A program made the position numbers and the translations under genes. A stretch of 64,000 bases of DNA from a bacterium 0.1xD8-71 (lineage in GTDB: Bacteria > Bacillota > Clostridia > Lachnospirales > Lachnospiraceae): positions 102,284 to 166,283 of the forward strand of contig RAYR01000015.1 in assembly GCA_003612405.1 (NCBI GenBank). Reading direction: 5' to 3'. Positions 33,689 through 44,028 of this stretch are shown piece after piece (the stretch's first letter is position 1; every line of letters starts with the position of its first letter). The notes under the pieces are model-generated. The model was given only the letters and a program-made list of their open reading frames with translations, searched no databases and was not told the DNA's origin.

Positions 33689-34621
33689 ATGGATTATAAG
33701 TCGATTCCTTTTGATAAGAGAATCAAAGATAATGTAAAGAATTATGCACTGGATAATCTGTACCATATTGATACGTTGACGGAGTACTGCAAGGCCTTGT
33801 GCGCGGTGGCGGATGTGGAGATTCTTCTGACGGAAAGGCATGGGGAGAAAGTAGTCTCTGTTGGTAATTTTGCAGGGTTTATCCCGGATGTGGTGAATGA
33901 ACCGGGACGGAAAGTCAGAGTGTATGGCAGGACGATTGCACATTTGTATGCAAAGACGCAGAATGTCACACCGGAGAGCAAGGAGGCTGTTGAGAGGCTT
34001 CTCGACGGGCTTACCCAGATACTTTCCCACTGGGGAGAGGAAGCTTATTTACATACAGAGTCTTCTATTTATATGGATGAACTGGAGGAGAAAGTAGGCG
34101 TACAGCATGTACAGACAGCCAGGGGAGAGAATGAGGATGCACTGACGGGGGTGTATCACAAACATTATTTTGAGGAGCGCATGAAGGTGATTGACCGGGC
34201 GGAAGTGGTGCCGGTGGCGGTTATCAACGTGAATATTAATGACTGGAAGTTTGTCAATGATAATTATGGGGATGAGGAAAGCGACAGGCTGATCAAAACC
34301 ATTGCCGATATTTTAAAACAGGAGAAAAAGCCGGATTATATCATCGGCCGTGTGGATGGCGATGTGTTTATTGTACTCATTCCCATGGCGGAAGATGGAG
34401 AGGCGGAAGAATACTGCAAGAGAGTACAGGAGGCGTGTCTTCATTATGAAGATGAGATTCTGGCACCTTCCGTAGCCTGCGGGCTGGTCTATAAGACGAA
34501 TGTGGAAGAACTGTTGCAGGATAAGCTGCCTGATGCAGAGTATGAAATGTTTGATAATAAGTTTGAAATTAAGAACGCACCGGGATACCGGGAACGTCTG
34601 GAGCATGGGTTAAAGAGGTGA
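33689..34621 (+). CDS. Degenerate GGDEF-domain protein
   Basis: A 310-residue soluble protein. The N-terminal part (about 1-140) is an unassigned, possibly GAF-like domain. The C-terminal part (about 145-300) is a GGDEF fold: it begins EDALTGVYHKHYFEER and continues VINVNINDWKFVNDNYGDEESD. The signature, however, is DGDVF (residues 223-227) instead of GGDEF/GGEEF, so the essential Glu is Val. It therefore probably does not make cyclic di-GMP, and may bind GTP or act as an effector or scaffold. ATG 33689 is preferred (GAGAGG nine bases upstream); a TTG at 33680 is the alternative. A terminator-like hairpin follows. Confidence 0.8.
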   Translation: MDYKSIPFDKRIKDNVKNYALDNLYHIDTLTEYCKALCAVADVEILLTERHGEKVVSVGNFAGFIPDVVNEPGRKVRVYGRTIAHLYAKTQNVTPESKEAVERLLDGLTQILSHWGEEAYLHTESSIYMDELEEKVGVQHVQTARGENEDALTGVYHKHYFEERMKVIDRAEVVPVAVINVNINDWKFVNDNYGDEESDRLIKTIADILKQEKKPDYIIGRVDGDVFIVLIPMAEDGEAEEYCKRVQEACLHYEDEILAPSVACGLVYKTNVEELLQDKLPDAEYEMFDNKFEIKNAPGYRERLEHGLKR

Positions 34622-34684
34622 CTGGGTTTTATAACGGCAGAATCCTGGTGCGGGAGAATGTTTCTGGAAGAAAAGAAGGTTAGG

Positions 34685-34714
34685 AAGGCAGTGTCATGAT
34701 GGCGCTGCTTTCTT
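34685..34714 (+). terminator. Probable terminator behind the GGDEF-like gene
   Basis: GCAGTGTC (34688-34695) / GGCGCTGC (34701-34708) pair with two G-U contacts, extended by AAG/TTT outside, then a T-rich tail TTTCTT. The remaining sequence to 34855 is AT-rich (roughly A-runs and TAAA repeats) and shows nothing else recognisable. Confidence 0.55.
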
Positions 34715-34855
34715 GTGTGTATAAAAAGGAAAAATAAAGTAATTCTAAAATAAATATTAAATCCCTTTTTCTGGTTAAAAACAAGATAATAAGAGAAAAA
34801 TAAAGATAAAGAGAGTAAACAAGAGGAAATATAACAAATATGGATATAAAACAAT

Positions 34856-34884
34856 TTGCAAACACCTGCATATAAAGCTAATAT
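34856..34884 (+). promoter_or_regulatory. groESL promoter
   Basis: TTGCAA (34856-34861), 17-base spacer, TAATAT (34879-34884), ending just upstream of the CIRCE element so that HrcA bound there would cover the transcription start. Confidence 0.65.
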
Positions 34885-34896
34885 ATGTTCTAGTGA

Positions 34897-34923
34897 TTAG
34901 CACTCGATTGAATAGAGTGCTAA
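34897..34923 (+). promoter_or_regulatory. CIRCE operator (HrcA site)
   Basis: TTAGCACTC-N9-GAGTGCTAA, a perfect match to the CIRCE consensus. HrcA represses groESL from this site and is released on heat or protein-folding stress. hrcA itself is not in the window. Confidence 0.97.
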
Positions 34924-34969
34924 CAAGATGATAAGGCAAAAATATTTTTAATATAAGGAGGCAATCATC

Positions 34970-35257
34970 ATGAAGTTAACACCACTTGGCGACAGAGTTG
35001 TATTAAAACAGTTAGTTGCAGAGGAGACAACCAAATCCGGCATCGTTCTTCCGGGACAGGGGAAAGAGAAACCCCAGCAGGCAGAAGTTATCGCAGTAGG
35101 TCCCGGCGGCGTTGTGGACGGTAAGGAAATCAAGATGGAAGTAAAGGTTGGCGATCAGGTTATTTTCTCCAAATATTCCGGAACAGAAGTAAAACTGGAT
35201 GAGGAAGAATATATCATCGTAAGACAGAATGACATCTTGGCAGTGGTTACAGATTAA
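34970..35257 (+). CDS. groES: Co-chaperonin GroES
   Basis: A 95-residue GroES that caps the GroEL chamber. It begins MKLTPLGDRVVLKQ and has the mobile loop TTKSGIVLPGQGKEKPQ that contacts GroEL. It ends with DILAVV. Its ATG follows AAGGAGGCAATC and it lies 24 bases before groEL in a CIRCE-controlled operon. Confidence 0.97.
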   Translation: MKLTPLGDRVVLKQLVAEETTKSGIVLPGQGKEKPQQAEVIAVGPGGVVDGKEIKMEVKVGDQVIFSKYSGTEVKLDEEEYIIVRQNDILAVVTD

Positions 35258-35278
35258 TAAAAGAGCAGGAGGACTTAA

Positions 35279-36904
<1,626 letters not shown>

Positions 36905-36906
36905 GT

Positions 36907-37033
36907 GACGCAGACTCAGCAGTCTGCGTCCCAAGAATTACTCTGTAATTCTTGTCGGAATGGTGTAGGATTACAGCATTAACGAGCAAACATCCGATGA
37001 AATCGGACAAAGAGCGCGTAGGCGCGGGTTTGC
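36907..37033. repeat. String of small hairpins behind groEL, including a three-way-junction-like element
   Basis: Hairpin 1: GACGCAGACT (36907-36916) / AGTCTGCGTC (36921-36930). Hairpin 2: AAGAATTA (36933-36940) / TAATTCTT (36946-36953). Then an outer stem GCAAAC (36985-36990) / GTTTGC (37028-37033) encloses TCCGAT-GAA-ATCGGA (36993-37007) and CGCG-TAGG-CGCG (37015-37026). There is no T-run after any stem. Hairpin 1 may still serve as a weak terminator for groEL. The rest of the 36905-37142 gap has no gene. Confidence 0.6.
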
Positions 37034-37142
37034 GAGTTTATAAAGTGTTATGTTATAGAAAAGATAGCGAAAACGGTTAAATACAATAGTGTGTTTGGCC
37101 GTTTTCTGTTCTTTGATGCTGGTAGACATAAATAGAAATATT

Positions 37143-37171
37143 TTGACTTGTCCTGTAAATAATATTATAAT
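37143..37171 (+). promoter_or_regulatory. Promoter of rel
   Basis: TTGACT (37143-37148), exact 17-base spacer, perfect TATAAT (37166-37171), about 45 bases before the rel start. Confidence 0.8.
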
Positions 37172-37217
37172 GTCTTAAAACGGCTATAAGGCAACAAACT
37201 AAGGTGCTGGTGAGTGT

Positions 37218-39533
37218 ATGACGACAGAAGAGAAGAAAGATATCGTCTTTGACGATGGCAGAATAGAATCTATTGAGGAATTTCAGACTCCCGGAACGCT
37301 CTACGAGGAGCTTATTATCCGTGTGCGAAAATATCATCCATCTACCGACATCAGCCTGATCAGGAAAGCCTACAGGATAGCCTCGGATGCTCATAAAGGC
37401 CAGGCGCGTAAGTCGGGGGAACCTTATATCATTCATCCGTTGTGTGTGGCGATCATTCTTGCAGATTTAGAATTGGATAAGGAAACGATTGTAGCGGGTC
37501 TCCTCCATGATGTGGTGGAAGATACCATCATGACAGACGAAGAGATTAAGGAAGAATTCGGGCAGGATGTGGCTTTATTGGTGGATGGAGTCACTAAGTT
37601 AGAAAAGCTGAATTTTCATGGAGAACAGGGAAATCAGGATAAAGATGCAGAGAAACTGGAGCGGCAGGCGGAGAATCTGCGCAAGATGTTTCTCGCCATG
37701 GCAAGGGATATCAGGGTTATTCTGATCAAACTGGCTGACCGGCTTCATAATATGAGAACATTACAGCACATGCGCCCCGAGAAGCAGCAGGAGATTGCCA
37801 GAGAGACGCTAGATATTTATTCTCCGATTGCCCAGAGGCTGGGGATTTCCAAGATTAAGGTGGAACTGGACGATCTGTCCTTAAAATATCTGGAACCCGA
37901 GGCATACTATGATCTGGTGGATAAGATCGCTGTGAGAAAGAGCGTGCGTGAGCGTTATATCCAGACGATTGTGGATGAGGTCAGTGAGCACATTCAAAAT
38001 GCAGGGATCAAGGCGCAGATAGACGGTCGTATCAAACACTTTTTCAGTATTTATAAGAAGATGAAGAATCAGAACAAGTCCATTGATCAGATATATGATC
38101 TGTTTGCAGTCCGTATTATTGTGGATACAGTGAAGGACTGCTATGCGGCGCTTGGCGTGATTCATGAAATGTATAAACCGATTCCGGGGCGTTTTAAGGA
38201 CTATATTGCCATGCCCAAATCCAATATGTATCAGTCCTTGCATACAACATTGATCGGGACTAGCGGGCAGCCTTTCGAGATTCAGATTCGTACTTATGAG
38301 ATGCATAAGGCAGCGGAGTATGGTATTGCGGCCCATTGGAAGTATAAAGAGGCATCCGACGGCAAGAAGGTAGAGACCCAGGAGGAGGAGAAACTGGTAT
38401 GGCTGCGGCAGATTCTGGAGTGGCAGCAGGATATGTCGGATAATAAGGAATTTATGAATCTGTTAAAGGATGACCTGAATCTTTTTGCGGACAATGTCTA
38501 TTGTTTTACACCCACAGGAGATGCCAAGAGTCTGCCGGCAGGATCTACACCCATAGATTTCGCCTACAGTATTCACAGCGCGGTGGGCAATAAGATGATC
38601 GGCGCCAGAGTCAATGGGAAACTGGTGACTATAGATTATGAGATTAAAAATGGCGACCGGGTGGAGATTTTGACCTCCCAGAATTCCAAAGGCCCGAGCC
38701 GTGACTGGCTGAATGTGGTCAAGAGCACCCAGGCCAAGAATAAGATTAATCAGTGGTTCAAAAATGAACTCAAAGAGGATAATATTATTAAGGGACGGGA
38801 ACTGATTAACGCCTATTGTAAGGCAAAGTCCATTAACACGGCGGATGTGCTGATACCCAAGTATGAGGAAGCCGTCATGAAAAAATACGGTTTCCAGAAC
38901 TGGGATTCCGTTCTGGCTGCAGTTGGACACGGCGGTCTCAAAGAAGGGCAGATTGTCAACCGTATGCGGGAGCTTTATGAGAACGACCACAAGCGGGAAA
39001 TGACAGACGCCGAGGTGATGGCGGAGATTGAGGGGAATGTACAGACGAACAGGAACCGTGCGGGGAAGAACACCAGCGCCATTGTGGTCAAAGGCGTGCA
39101 TGATGTGGCGGTGCGTTTTTCCAAATGCTGCAGCCCTGTGCCGGGAGATGAGATTGTAGGATTTGTCACCAGAGGAAGGGGCATATCCATTCACCGTACG
39201 GATTGTATCAATCTGATGAATCTGCCGGAATTAGACAGGCACAGACTGATTGATGCGGAATGGCAGCCGATGGATGGACAGGACAGCAGCGAAAAGTATT
39301 TTGCGGAAATCAACATCTATGCCAACAACCGGAACGGACTGCTGGCCGATGTGTCCAAGGCACTGACGGAGAAAGATATAGATATTCTGGCCTTGAATAC
39401 ACGGGCTAACAAACAGGGCACAGCGACCATGTCTGTCAGCTTTGAAATCAGGAGCAGGGAAGAATTGCAGCGTATTATTGACAAGATCAGAACCATTGAC
39501 AGTGTAATTGATATTGAGAGAACAACAGGTTGA
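37218..39533 (+). CDS. rel: Bifunctional (p)ppGpp synthetase/hydrolase Rel
   Basis: A 771-residue long RSH protein that makes and degrades the alarmone (p)ppGpp. Domains in order are an HD hydrolase (about 45-200, HDVVEDT starting at H97, so hydrolase active), a synthetase (about 240-360, RIKHFFSIYKKM, YDLFAVRIIV), TGS (about 420-480, VYCFTPTGDAKSLPAGSTP), a helical and zinc-finger/CC region (FSKCCSPVPGDEIVG), and a C-terminal ACT domain. The length and domain set match clostridial Rel. The HD motif is intact, unlike E. coli RelA. A metallo-hydrolase gene follows after 60 bases, probably in the same operon. Confidence 0.95.
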   Translation: MTTEEKKDIVFDDGRIESIEEFQTPGTLYEELIIRVRKYHPSTDISLIRKAYRIASDAHKGQARKSGEPYIIHPLCVAIILADLELDKETIVAGLLHDVVEDTIMTDEEIKEEFGQDVALLVDGVTKLEKLNFHGEQGNQDKDAEKLERQAENLRKMFLAMARDIRVILIKLADRLHNMRTLQHMRPEKQQEIARETLDIYSPIAQRLGISKIKVELDDLSLKYLEPEAYYDLVDKIAVRKSVRERYIQTIVDEVSEHIQNAGIKAQIDGRIKHFFSIYKKMKNQNKSIDQIYDLFAVRIIVDTVKDCYAALGVIHEMYKPIPGRFKDYIAMPKSNMYQSLHTTLIGTSGQPFEIQIRTYEMHKAAEYGIAAHWKYKEASDGKKVETQEEEKLVWLRQILEWQQDMSDNKEFMNLLKDDLNLFADNVYCFTPTGDAKSLPAGSTPIDFAYSIHSAVGNKMIGARVNGKLVTIDYEIKNGDRVEILTSQNSKGPSRDWLNVVKSTQAKNKINQWFKNELKEDNIIKGRELINAYCKAKSINTADVLIPKYEEAVMKKYGFQNWDSVLAAVGHGGLKEGQIVNRMRELYENDHKREMTDAEVMAEIEGNVQTNRNRAGKNTSAIVVKGVHDVAVRFSKCCSPVPGDEIVGFVTRGRGISIHRTDCINLMNLPELDRHRLIDAEWQPMDGQDSSEKYFAEINIYANNRNGLLADVSKALTEKDIDILALNTRANKQGTATMSVSFEIRSREELQRIIDKIRTIDSVIDIERTTG

Positions 39534-39595
39534 CATAATATGTTGATGGGGACATAGAATTTATGCCGCTATGGACAGGCAAAGAAGGAGAGACA

Positions 39596-40228
39596 ATGTC
39601 TGATTTAAAAATCGGCAGACTCATGCTGGGGATCTGCCAGACCAACTGTTATTTTGTATACCGGGAGGGGAGCCATGATGTGATTTTCTTCGATCCGGCG
39701 GATAAGGGTGATTACATTTATGAAGCTTTACAGGAAAAGGGATTTCAGGTTAAAGGGATCCTTTTGACCCACGGCCATTTCGATCATATCTGGGGAACCA
39801 ATAAACTGCGGGAGCTATCCGGCGCGCCGATTTATGCCTATGAGGAAGAAAAGGTATTGTGCGAAGATGCAGTGACAAATGTGTCCGATCAGGTGGGCAG
39901 ACCCTACACGGTAATACCGGACAGATATCTGAAAGACAATGAGGAGATCACCATTGCGGGCATGACCTGCAAGCTGATTGCCACGCCGGGACATACGGTG
40001 GGGAGCTGTTGCTATTACTTTGAGGAGGCCGGTATCCTGGTGGCGGGGGACACGTTGTTCCAGGAGTCTGTGGGAAGGACAGACCTGGCTACTGGCAGCA
40101 TGAGTGCCCTGGTACGGTCCATCAAGGAGAGACTGCTTGTACTGCCGGATGAGACGAAAGTGTATCCGGGACACGGAGAGATTACCACAATCGGGGAGGA
40201 AAAGAAGTACAATCCTTTTATTCAATAA
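39596..40228 (+). CDS. Metallo-beta-lactamase-fold hydrolase (glyoxalase II-like)
   Basis: A 210-residue MBL-fold protein. The metal motif LLTHGHFDHIWG, the later metal His in IATPGHTVGS and Asp in LVAGDTLF, and the final His in VYPGHGEIT are all present. Proteins of this size and gene position behind rel are usually annotated as hydroxyacylglutathione hydrolase-like, but clostridia mostly lack glutathione, so the substrate is unknown. ATG 39596 follows AAGGAGAG; the in-frame 39563 start is unsupported. Co-transcription with rel is likely. Confidence 0.88.
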   Translation: MSDLKIGRLMLGICQTNCYFVYREGSHDVIFFDPADKGDYIYEALQEKGFQVKGILLTHGHFDHIWGTNKLRELSGAPIYAYEEEKVLCEDAVTNVSDQVGRPYTVIPDRYLKDNEEITIAGMTCKLIATPGHTVGSCCYYFEEAGILVAGDTLFQESVGRTDLATGSMSALVRSIKERLLVLPDETKVYPGHGEITTIGEEKKYNPFIQ

Positions 40229-40358
40229 AGATTATTATGGCGGTTGAGTCTGGTTCAATCGCCTGTTTTCTCGTCAGGAGAGTCTGCCGGGAATAAATCG
40301 GCGGATAGGGTTAATGGAAACAGGTTCAGAGGTTATGCGGAAAGGCGGAAAGGACAGC

Positions 40359-41120
40359 ATGGAAAAGACAGATGCGCAGACAGGGAGACAAGGATTAAAC
40401 CGCGATGTGATCAAATATATTGCCATGGTCACCATGCTGCTCAACCACATTGCGCATGTGTTTTTGACCAGGGGAACGGTTTTACACGAGATTTTTGAAG
40501 ATGTGGGCTATTTTACGGCGCCGGTCATGTGTTATTTCCTGGTGGAAGGATATGTCTATACCAGATCCAAGGTCAGGTATGGTCTGCGGCTTTTGCTGTT
40601 TACGGTGATATCCCAGATGCCTTTTTATCTGGCCCTCAGGATATCGACAGAGGGACTGCCCTTTATGTGCAATATGTTTTATACGTTGTTTTGCTCTTTC
40701 CTGCTTCTCGTGGCCCGGGAAAAGATTGCGAATCCTGTATGGCGCGGTGCCGTCTGTGCCATGCTTGTGATTGCAACCATCATAGGGGACTGGCAGATTT
40801 TTGCGGCGCTTCTGGTGCTTCTTCTCGCCCAGGACTGGGGTGACAGGAAGAAAATGATGATGCACTATGGGATGATTGCCTTTGTTTATTTTCTGTTCAT
40901 CACCAGAAATTATATGTGGGAGAATTATGGTCTGCCTGCGTCGCTTTTGCACGGATTTCTGGGGTGCTCCGGAATCCTGGCGGCAGGCGTTGTGGTATTG
41001 TTCTGTTATAACGGCAGACGGGCAAAGTACGGCAGAAATTTTTCCAAATGGTTCTTTTACATATTTTATCCGGCGCATCTGCTTGTGCTGTACCTGGTGT
41101 CAGTACTGATGCAGAGATGA
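40359..41120 (+). CDS. TraX-family membrane protein
   Basis: A 253-residue polytopic membrane protein with about seven or eight membrane segments. The N-terminal LNRDVIKYIAMVTMLLNHIAHVF is the TraX-family hallmark. E. coli TraX acetylates F-pilin, but chromosomal Firmicute homologues are of unknown function, possibly membrane acyltransferases. No conjugation genes are nearby, so transfer function is unlikely. ATG 40359 follows GGAAAGGAC. Confidence 0.82.
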   Translation: MEKTDAQTGRQGLNRDVIKYIAMVTMLLNHIAHVFLTRGTVLHEIFEDVGYFTAPVMCYFLVEGYVYTRSKVRYGLRLLLFTVISQMPFYLALRISTEGLPFMCNMFYTLFCSFLLLVAREKIANPVWRGAVCAMLVIATIIGDWQIFAALLVLLLAQDWGDRKKMMMHYGMIAFVYFLFITRNYMWENYGLPASLLHGFLGCSGILAAGVVVLFCYNGRRAKYGRNFSKWFFYIFYPAHLLVLYLVSVLMQR

Positions 41121-41173
41121 GAAACCGGTTAAATACCTTTTCCCGGCAGGGCAGGAGAAAGGAATGACAGGAT

Positions 41174-42472
41174 ATGGCACAAAAAGCGGCTGACAGACAA
41201 GAGAAAATACGGATGCTTGCAGCACAGATTCTGCAGCTTGCGCATGACGGGCTTTTGATCAACCTGCGTTTTTTGGATACGGCACTTGCCAGGCTTGCAG
41301 TGGAGTGCAGGGAGAATACGGGGGCTCATCTTTTCGATGGAGAGAGGCTTTATTATGACCCGGTTTGTCTCTTAAGACAATATGAAAAAGAACCGGGATA
41401 TGCGGTCAGACTGTATCTGCATACGCTGCTTCACTGTATTTTTTACCACGGTTTTCAGACCGATAAGCTGCGGCCGGAATACTGGGATCTGGCCACGGAT
41501 ATTGCGGTGGAAAATACCATTCTCGAGATTGATCTGCATACGGCCAGAATGTCTTCGGATGATACTTTGCGAAGCAGGCTGGAAATGCTGCGAAAGCAGG
41601 CGGGCTCTCTTACGGCGGAAAAGATATACCGGTATTTCCGGATTGAGGAGCCGTCCAGGAAAGCAGTGGCCGAGTGGTATAAACTCTGTCATTATGATGA
41701 GCATATCTACTGGGACAGAAAGGAAGAGCTGGAATTATCCCAGGCTGAATGGCGGAAGATCAGCGAACGTATCAAGGCGGATCTTAAGAGCTTCAGCAAG
41801 GATAAGAACAATGCCGAGAGCATGACACAGAATCTGGGAGAGGCCACCAGGGAACGCTATGATTATAGTGATTTCTTACGGCACTTCATGGTGCTTGGAG
41901 AGTCTGTGCAGGTAAACGATGAGGAATTTGACTATATTTATTATACCTACGGGTTAAAGACCTATGGCAACATGCCTCTGGTGGAGCCCCTGGAATACTG
42001 TGATACCAATAAGATCAAGGACTTTGTGATTGCCATTGATACTTCTGCATCCTGCCGGGGAAAGACGGTGCAGGCTTTCTTACAGAAAACCTATAATATC
42101 ATGCAGGAGAGTGAGAACTTTTTTACCAAAATCAATGTCCACATCATACAATGTGACAGTCAGATACAGCAGGATACGAAGATTACCGAAAAAGCGGAGT
42201 TTGATGCCTTTATGGAGAAGGGGAAGCTGACCGGTTTCGGATCCACAGATTTCAGGCCTGTGTTTACTTATGTGGAAGAATTACAGAAAGCCGGAGAGTT
42301 CGCAGACCTGAAAGGCCTGATTTATTTTACGGACGGGTATGGAATCTATCCGGAGCGGATGCCGGATTATGAGGTGGCGTTTGTGTTCTTAAACGAGGAT
42401 GAAAACCGGCCAAAGGTGCCGCCCTGGGCCATCCGGCTGGTGCTGGAGGAAGAGGAGATTGAAGCGATATGA
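41174..42472 (+). CDS. DUF2201-like / von Willebrand A domain protein, partner of MoxR
   Basis: A 432-residue soluble protein. The N-terminal part (about 1-150) resembles the DUF2201 metallopeptidase-like domain, but the zinc motif reads HTLLHCIFYH, lacking the HExxH glutamate, so it is probably inactive. The C-terminal part (about 285-430) is a VWA-like domain with an intact metal-ion-dependent adhesion motif DTSAS (in FVIAIDTSASCRG) and the later FTDGYG. Its stop codon overlaps the start of the AAA+ gene (ATGA), which implies translational coupling and direct partnership, as in other MoxR-VWA pairs (RavA-ViaA, NorQ-NorD, CbbQ-CbbO). Such pairs remodel or activate client complexes; the client here is unknown. 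Confidence 0.85.
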   Translation: MAQKAADRQEKIRMLAAQILQLAHDGLLINLRFLDTALARLAVECRENTGAHLFDGERLYYDPVCLLRQYEKEPGYAVRLYLHTLLHCIFYHGFQTDKLRPEYWDLATDIAVENTILEIDLHTARMSSDDTLRSRLEMLRKQAGSLTAEKIYRYFRIEEPSRKAVAEWYKLCHYDEHIYWDRKEELELSQAEWRKISERIKADLKSFSKDKNNAESMTQNLGEATRERYDYSDFLRHFMVLGESVQVNDEEFDYIYYTYGLKTYGNMPLVEPLEYCDTNKIKDFVIAIDTSASCRGKTVQAFLQKTYNIMQESENFFTKINVHIIQCDSQIQQDTKITEKAEFDAFMEKGKLTGFGSTDFRPVFTYVEELQKAGEFADLKGLIYFTDGYGIYPERMPDYEVAFVFLNEDENRPKVPPWAIRLVLEEEEIEAI

Positions 42473-43983
42473 ATATTAAGGAAGCAAAGAATTATATCAA
42501 GGATACAGTGAATCTGTATCTGAAAAAAGAGGAAGACGGCGAGTACAGGATTCCGGTAGTCAGACAGCGGCCCGTGTTTCTCCTTGGCGCACCAGGTATC
42601 GGCAAGACGGCAATCATGGAGCAGATTGCCCAGGAACTGGGGATTGCACTGGTATCTTATTCCATGACCCATCATACAAGACAGTCGGCTCTTGGCCTGC
42701 CATTTATTACCCATAAGGAGTATGAGGGGATTTCCTACGATGTGTCGGAGTATACCATGAGTGAGATTATTGCTTCTGTATATGATGTGATGGCGGTGAG
42801 CGGTATCAAGGAAGGAATCTTATTTCTGGATGAGATCAACTGTGTCTCGGAGACGCTGGCTCCTTCCATGCTACAGTTCTTGCAGTATAAGGTGTTTGGC
42901 AGACATCAGGTGCCGGAGGGGTGGGTGATTGTGACGGCAGGCAACCCGCCGGAGTATAATAAGTCCGTGCGTGAGTTTGATGTGGTGACCCTGGATCGGA
43001 TGAAGATTCTGGAAGTGGAGGCTGAATATGAAATCTGGCGGGAATATGCCAAAGATAGAGGCATCCACACGGCAATCTTAAACTATCTTGATATGAAGAA
43101 AGAGGATTTCTATCAGGTGGAGACTACGGTGCGGGGCAAAGATTATGTCACTGCCAGAGGCTGGGAAGATTTGTCGCAGATGCTTCTGCTCTATGAGGAG
43201 GAGCATCTTGCGGTGGAGGAAACACTGGTGGGACAGTATCTTCGCAGTGCCCGTGTGGCAAGGGAATTTACGGCGTATTATGACCTTTATCAGAAATATC
43301 AGAATGATTACCGGGTGGATGACATTTTGTCCGGCCGGGTGAATGAGCAGATGAAAGACAAAGCAAGGAAGGCCGGATTTGATGAACGGCTGTCCCTGAT
43401 GGGGATGCTGATAGACCGTATCCAGCAGGAGATTCGGGAAAACATGCAGATTTCTGCCATGTTACAGGATCTGATGAATCCCTTAAAGGCGATAAAGACG
43501 AAAGCGGAAGAAAGCGGGGCCGATGGGATGGCAGCCATGCTTGGGCAGCAGGCGCAGGCAAGACAGCAGGCGTATGAATCCCTGCTTGCCGCCGGAGCCT
43601 TGTCTCTTAAAGAAAAGAAAAAGAGTCGTACCGTCATCGGTTTTCTGCATGAATGTGAGAAAATGCTGCTGACAGCGGATGCACCAAGCGGCCAGGAAGC
43701 GTTTGGGCTGGTCCGGGATAAGTTTGAGGCGCGGGTGGAGCAGTATAAGCGGGAGACCGGGGAGGTACAGGAGAGGCTGCACTACCTGTTTGCGTTTGTG
43801 GAGGATACCTTTGGCGGTGGAAACGAAATGCTGATACTTATGACAGAATGTACGGTGCAGGCTGACTGTGCGGCGTTCATCAGTGCTTATGGATGTGAGG
43901 ATTATACAAGACATAACGAAGAGATGATGCTGACGGAGAGAGGAGATATGCTCCGGGAGCAGATAAAGGAGCTGGCGCTGTAG
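42469..43983 (+). CDS. MoxR-family AAA+ ATPase
   Basis: A 504-residue ATPase. The AAA+ core (about residues 25-270) has Walker A GAPGIGKTAIM, Walker B LFLDEINCVS and a sensor region VTAGNPPEYNKS. The C-terminal half (about 275-504) is helical, Gln/Ala/Glu-rich and probably coiled coil, longer than in a minimal MoxR. It overlaps the VWA gene by four bases and is followed by the leucine-rich-repeat gene. Predicted role: ATP-driven remodelling of a target selected by the VWA and LRR partners (inference). Confidence 0.87.
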   Translation: MNIKEAKNYIKDTVNLYLKKEEDGEYRIPVVRQRPVFLLGAPGIGKTAIMEQIAQELGIALVSYSMTHHTRQSALGLPFITHKEYEGISYDVSEYTMSEIIASVYDVMAVSGIKEGILFLDEINCVSETLAPSMLQFLQYKVFGRHQVPEGWVIVTAGNPPEYNKSVREFDVVTLDRMKILEVEAEYEIWREYAKDRGIHTAILNYLDMKKEDFYQVETTVRGKDYVTARGWEDLSQMLLLYEEEHLAVEETLVGQYLRSARVAREFTAYYDLYQKYQNDYRVDDILSGRVNEQMKDKARKAGFDERLSLMGMLIDRIQQEIRENMQISAMLQDLMNPLKAIKTKAEESGADGMAAMLGQQAQARQQAYESLLAAGALSLKEKKKSRTVIGFLHECEKMLLTADAPSGQEAFGLVRDKFEARVEQYKRETGEVQERLHYLFAFVEDTFGGGNEMLILMTECTVQADCAAFISAYGCEDYTRHNEEMMLTERGDMLREQIKELAL

Positions 43984-44028
43984 GAAGGCTGTGCCTGTAA
44001 GAATGTGTTGGGAAAGGTATTGTGCTGT

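Noticed and set aside
40359..41120. TraX as a sign of a conjugative element
   Set aside because: No relaxase, type IV secretion gene, integrase or attachment site is near; TraX homologues are common as isolated chromosomal genes.
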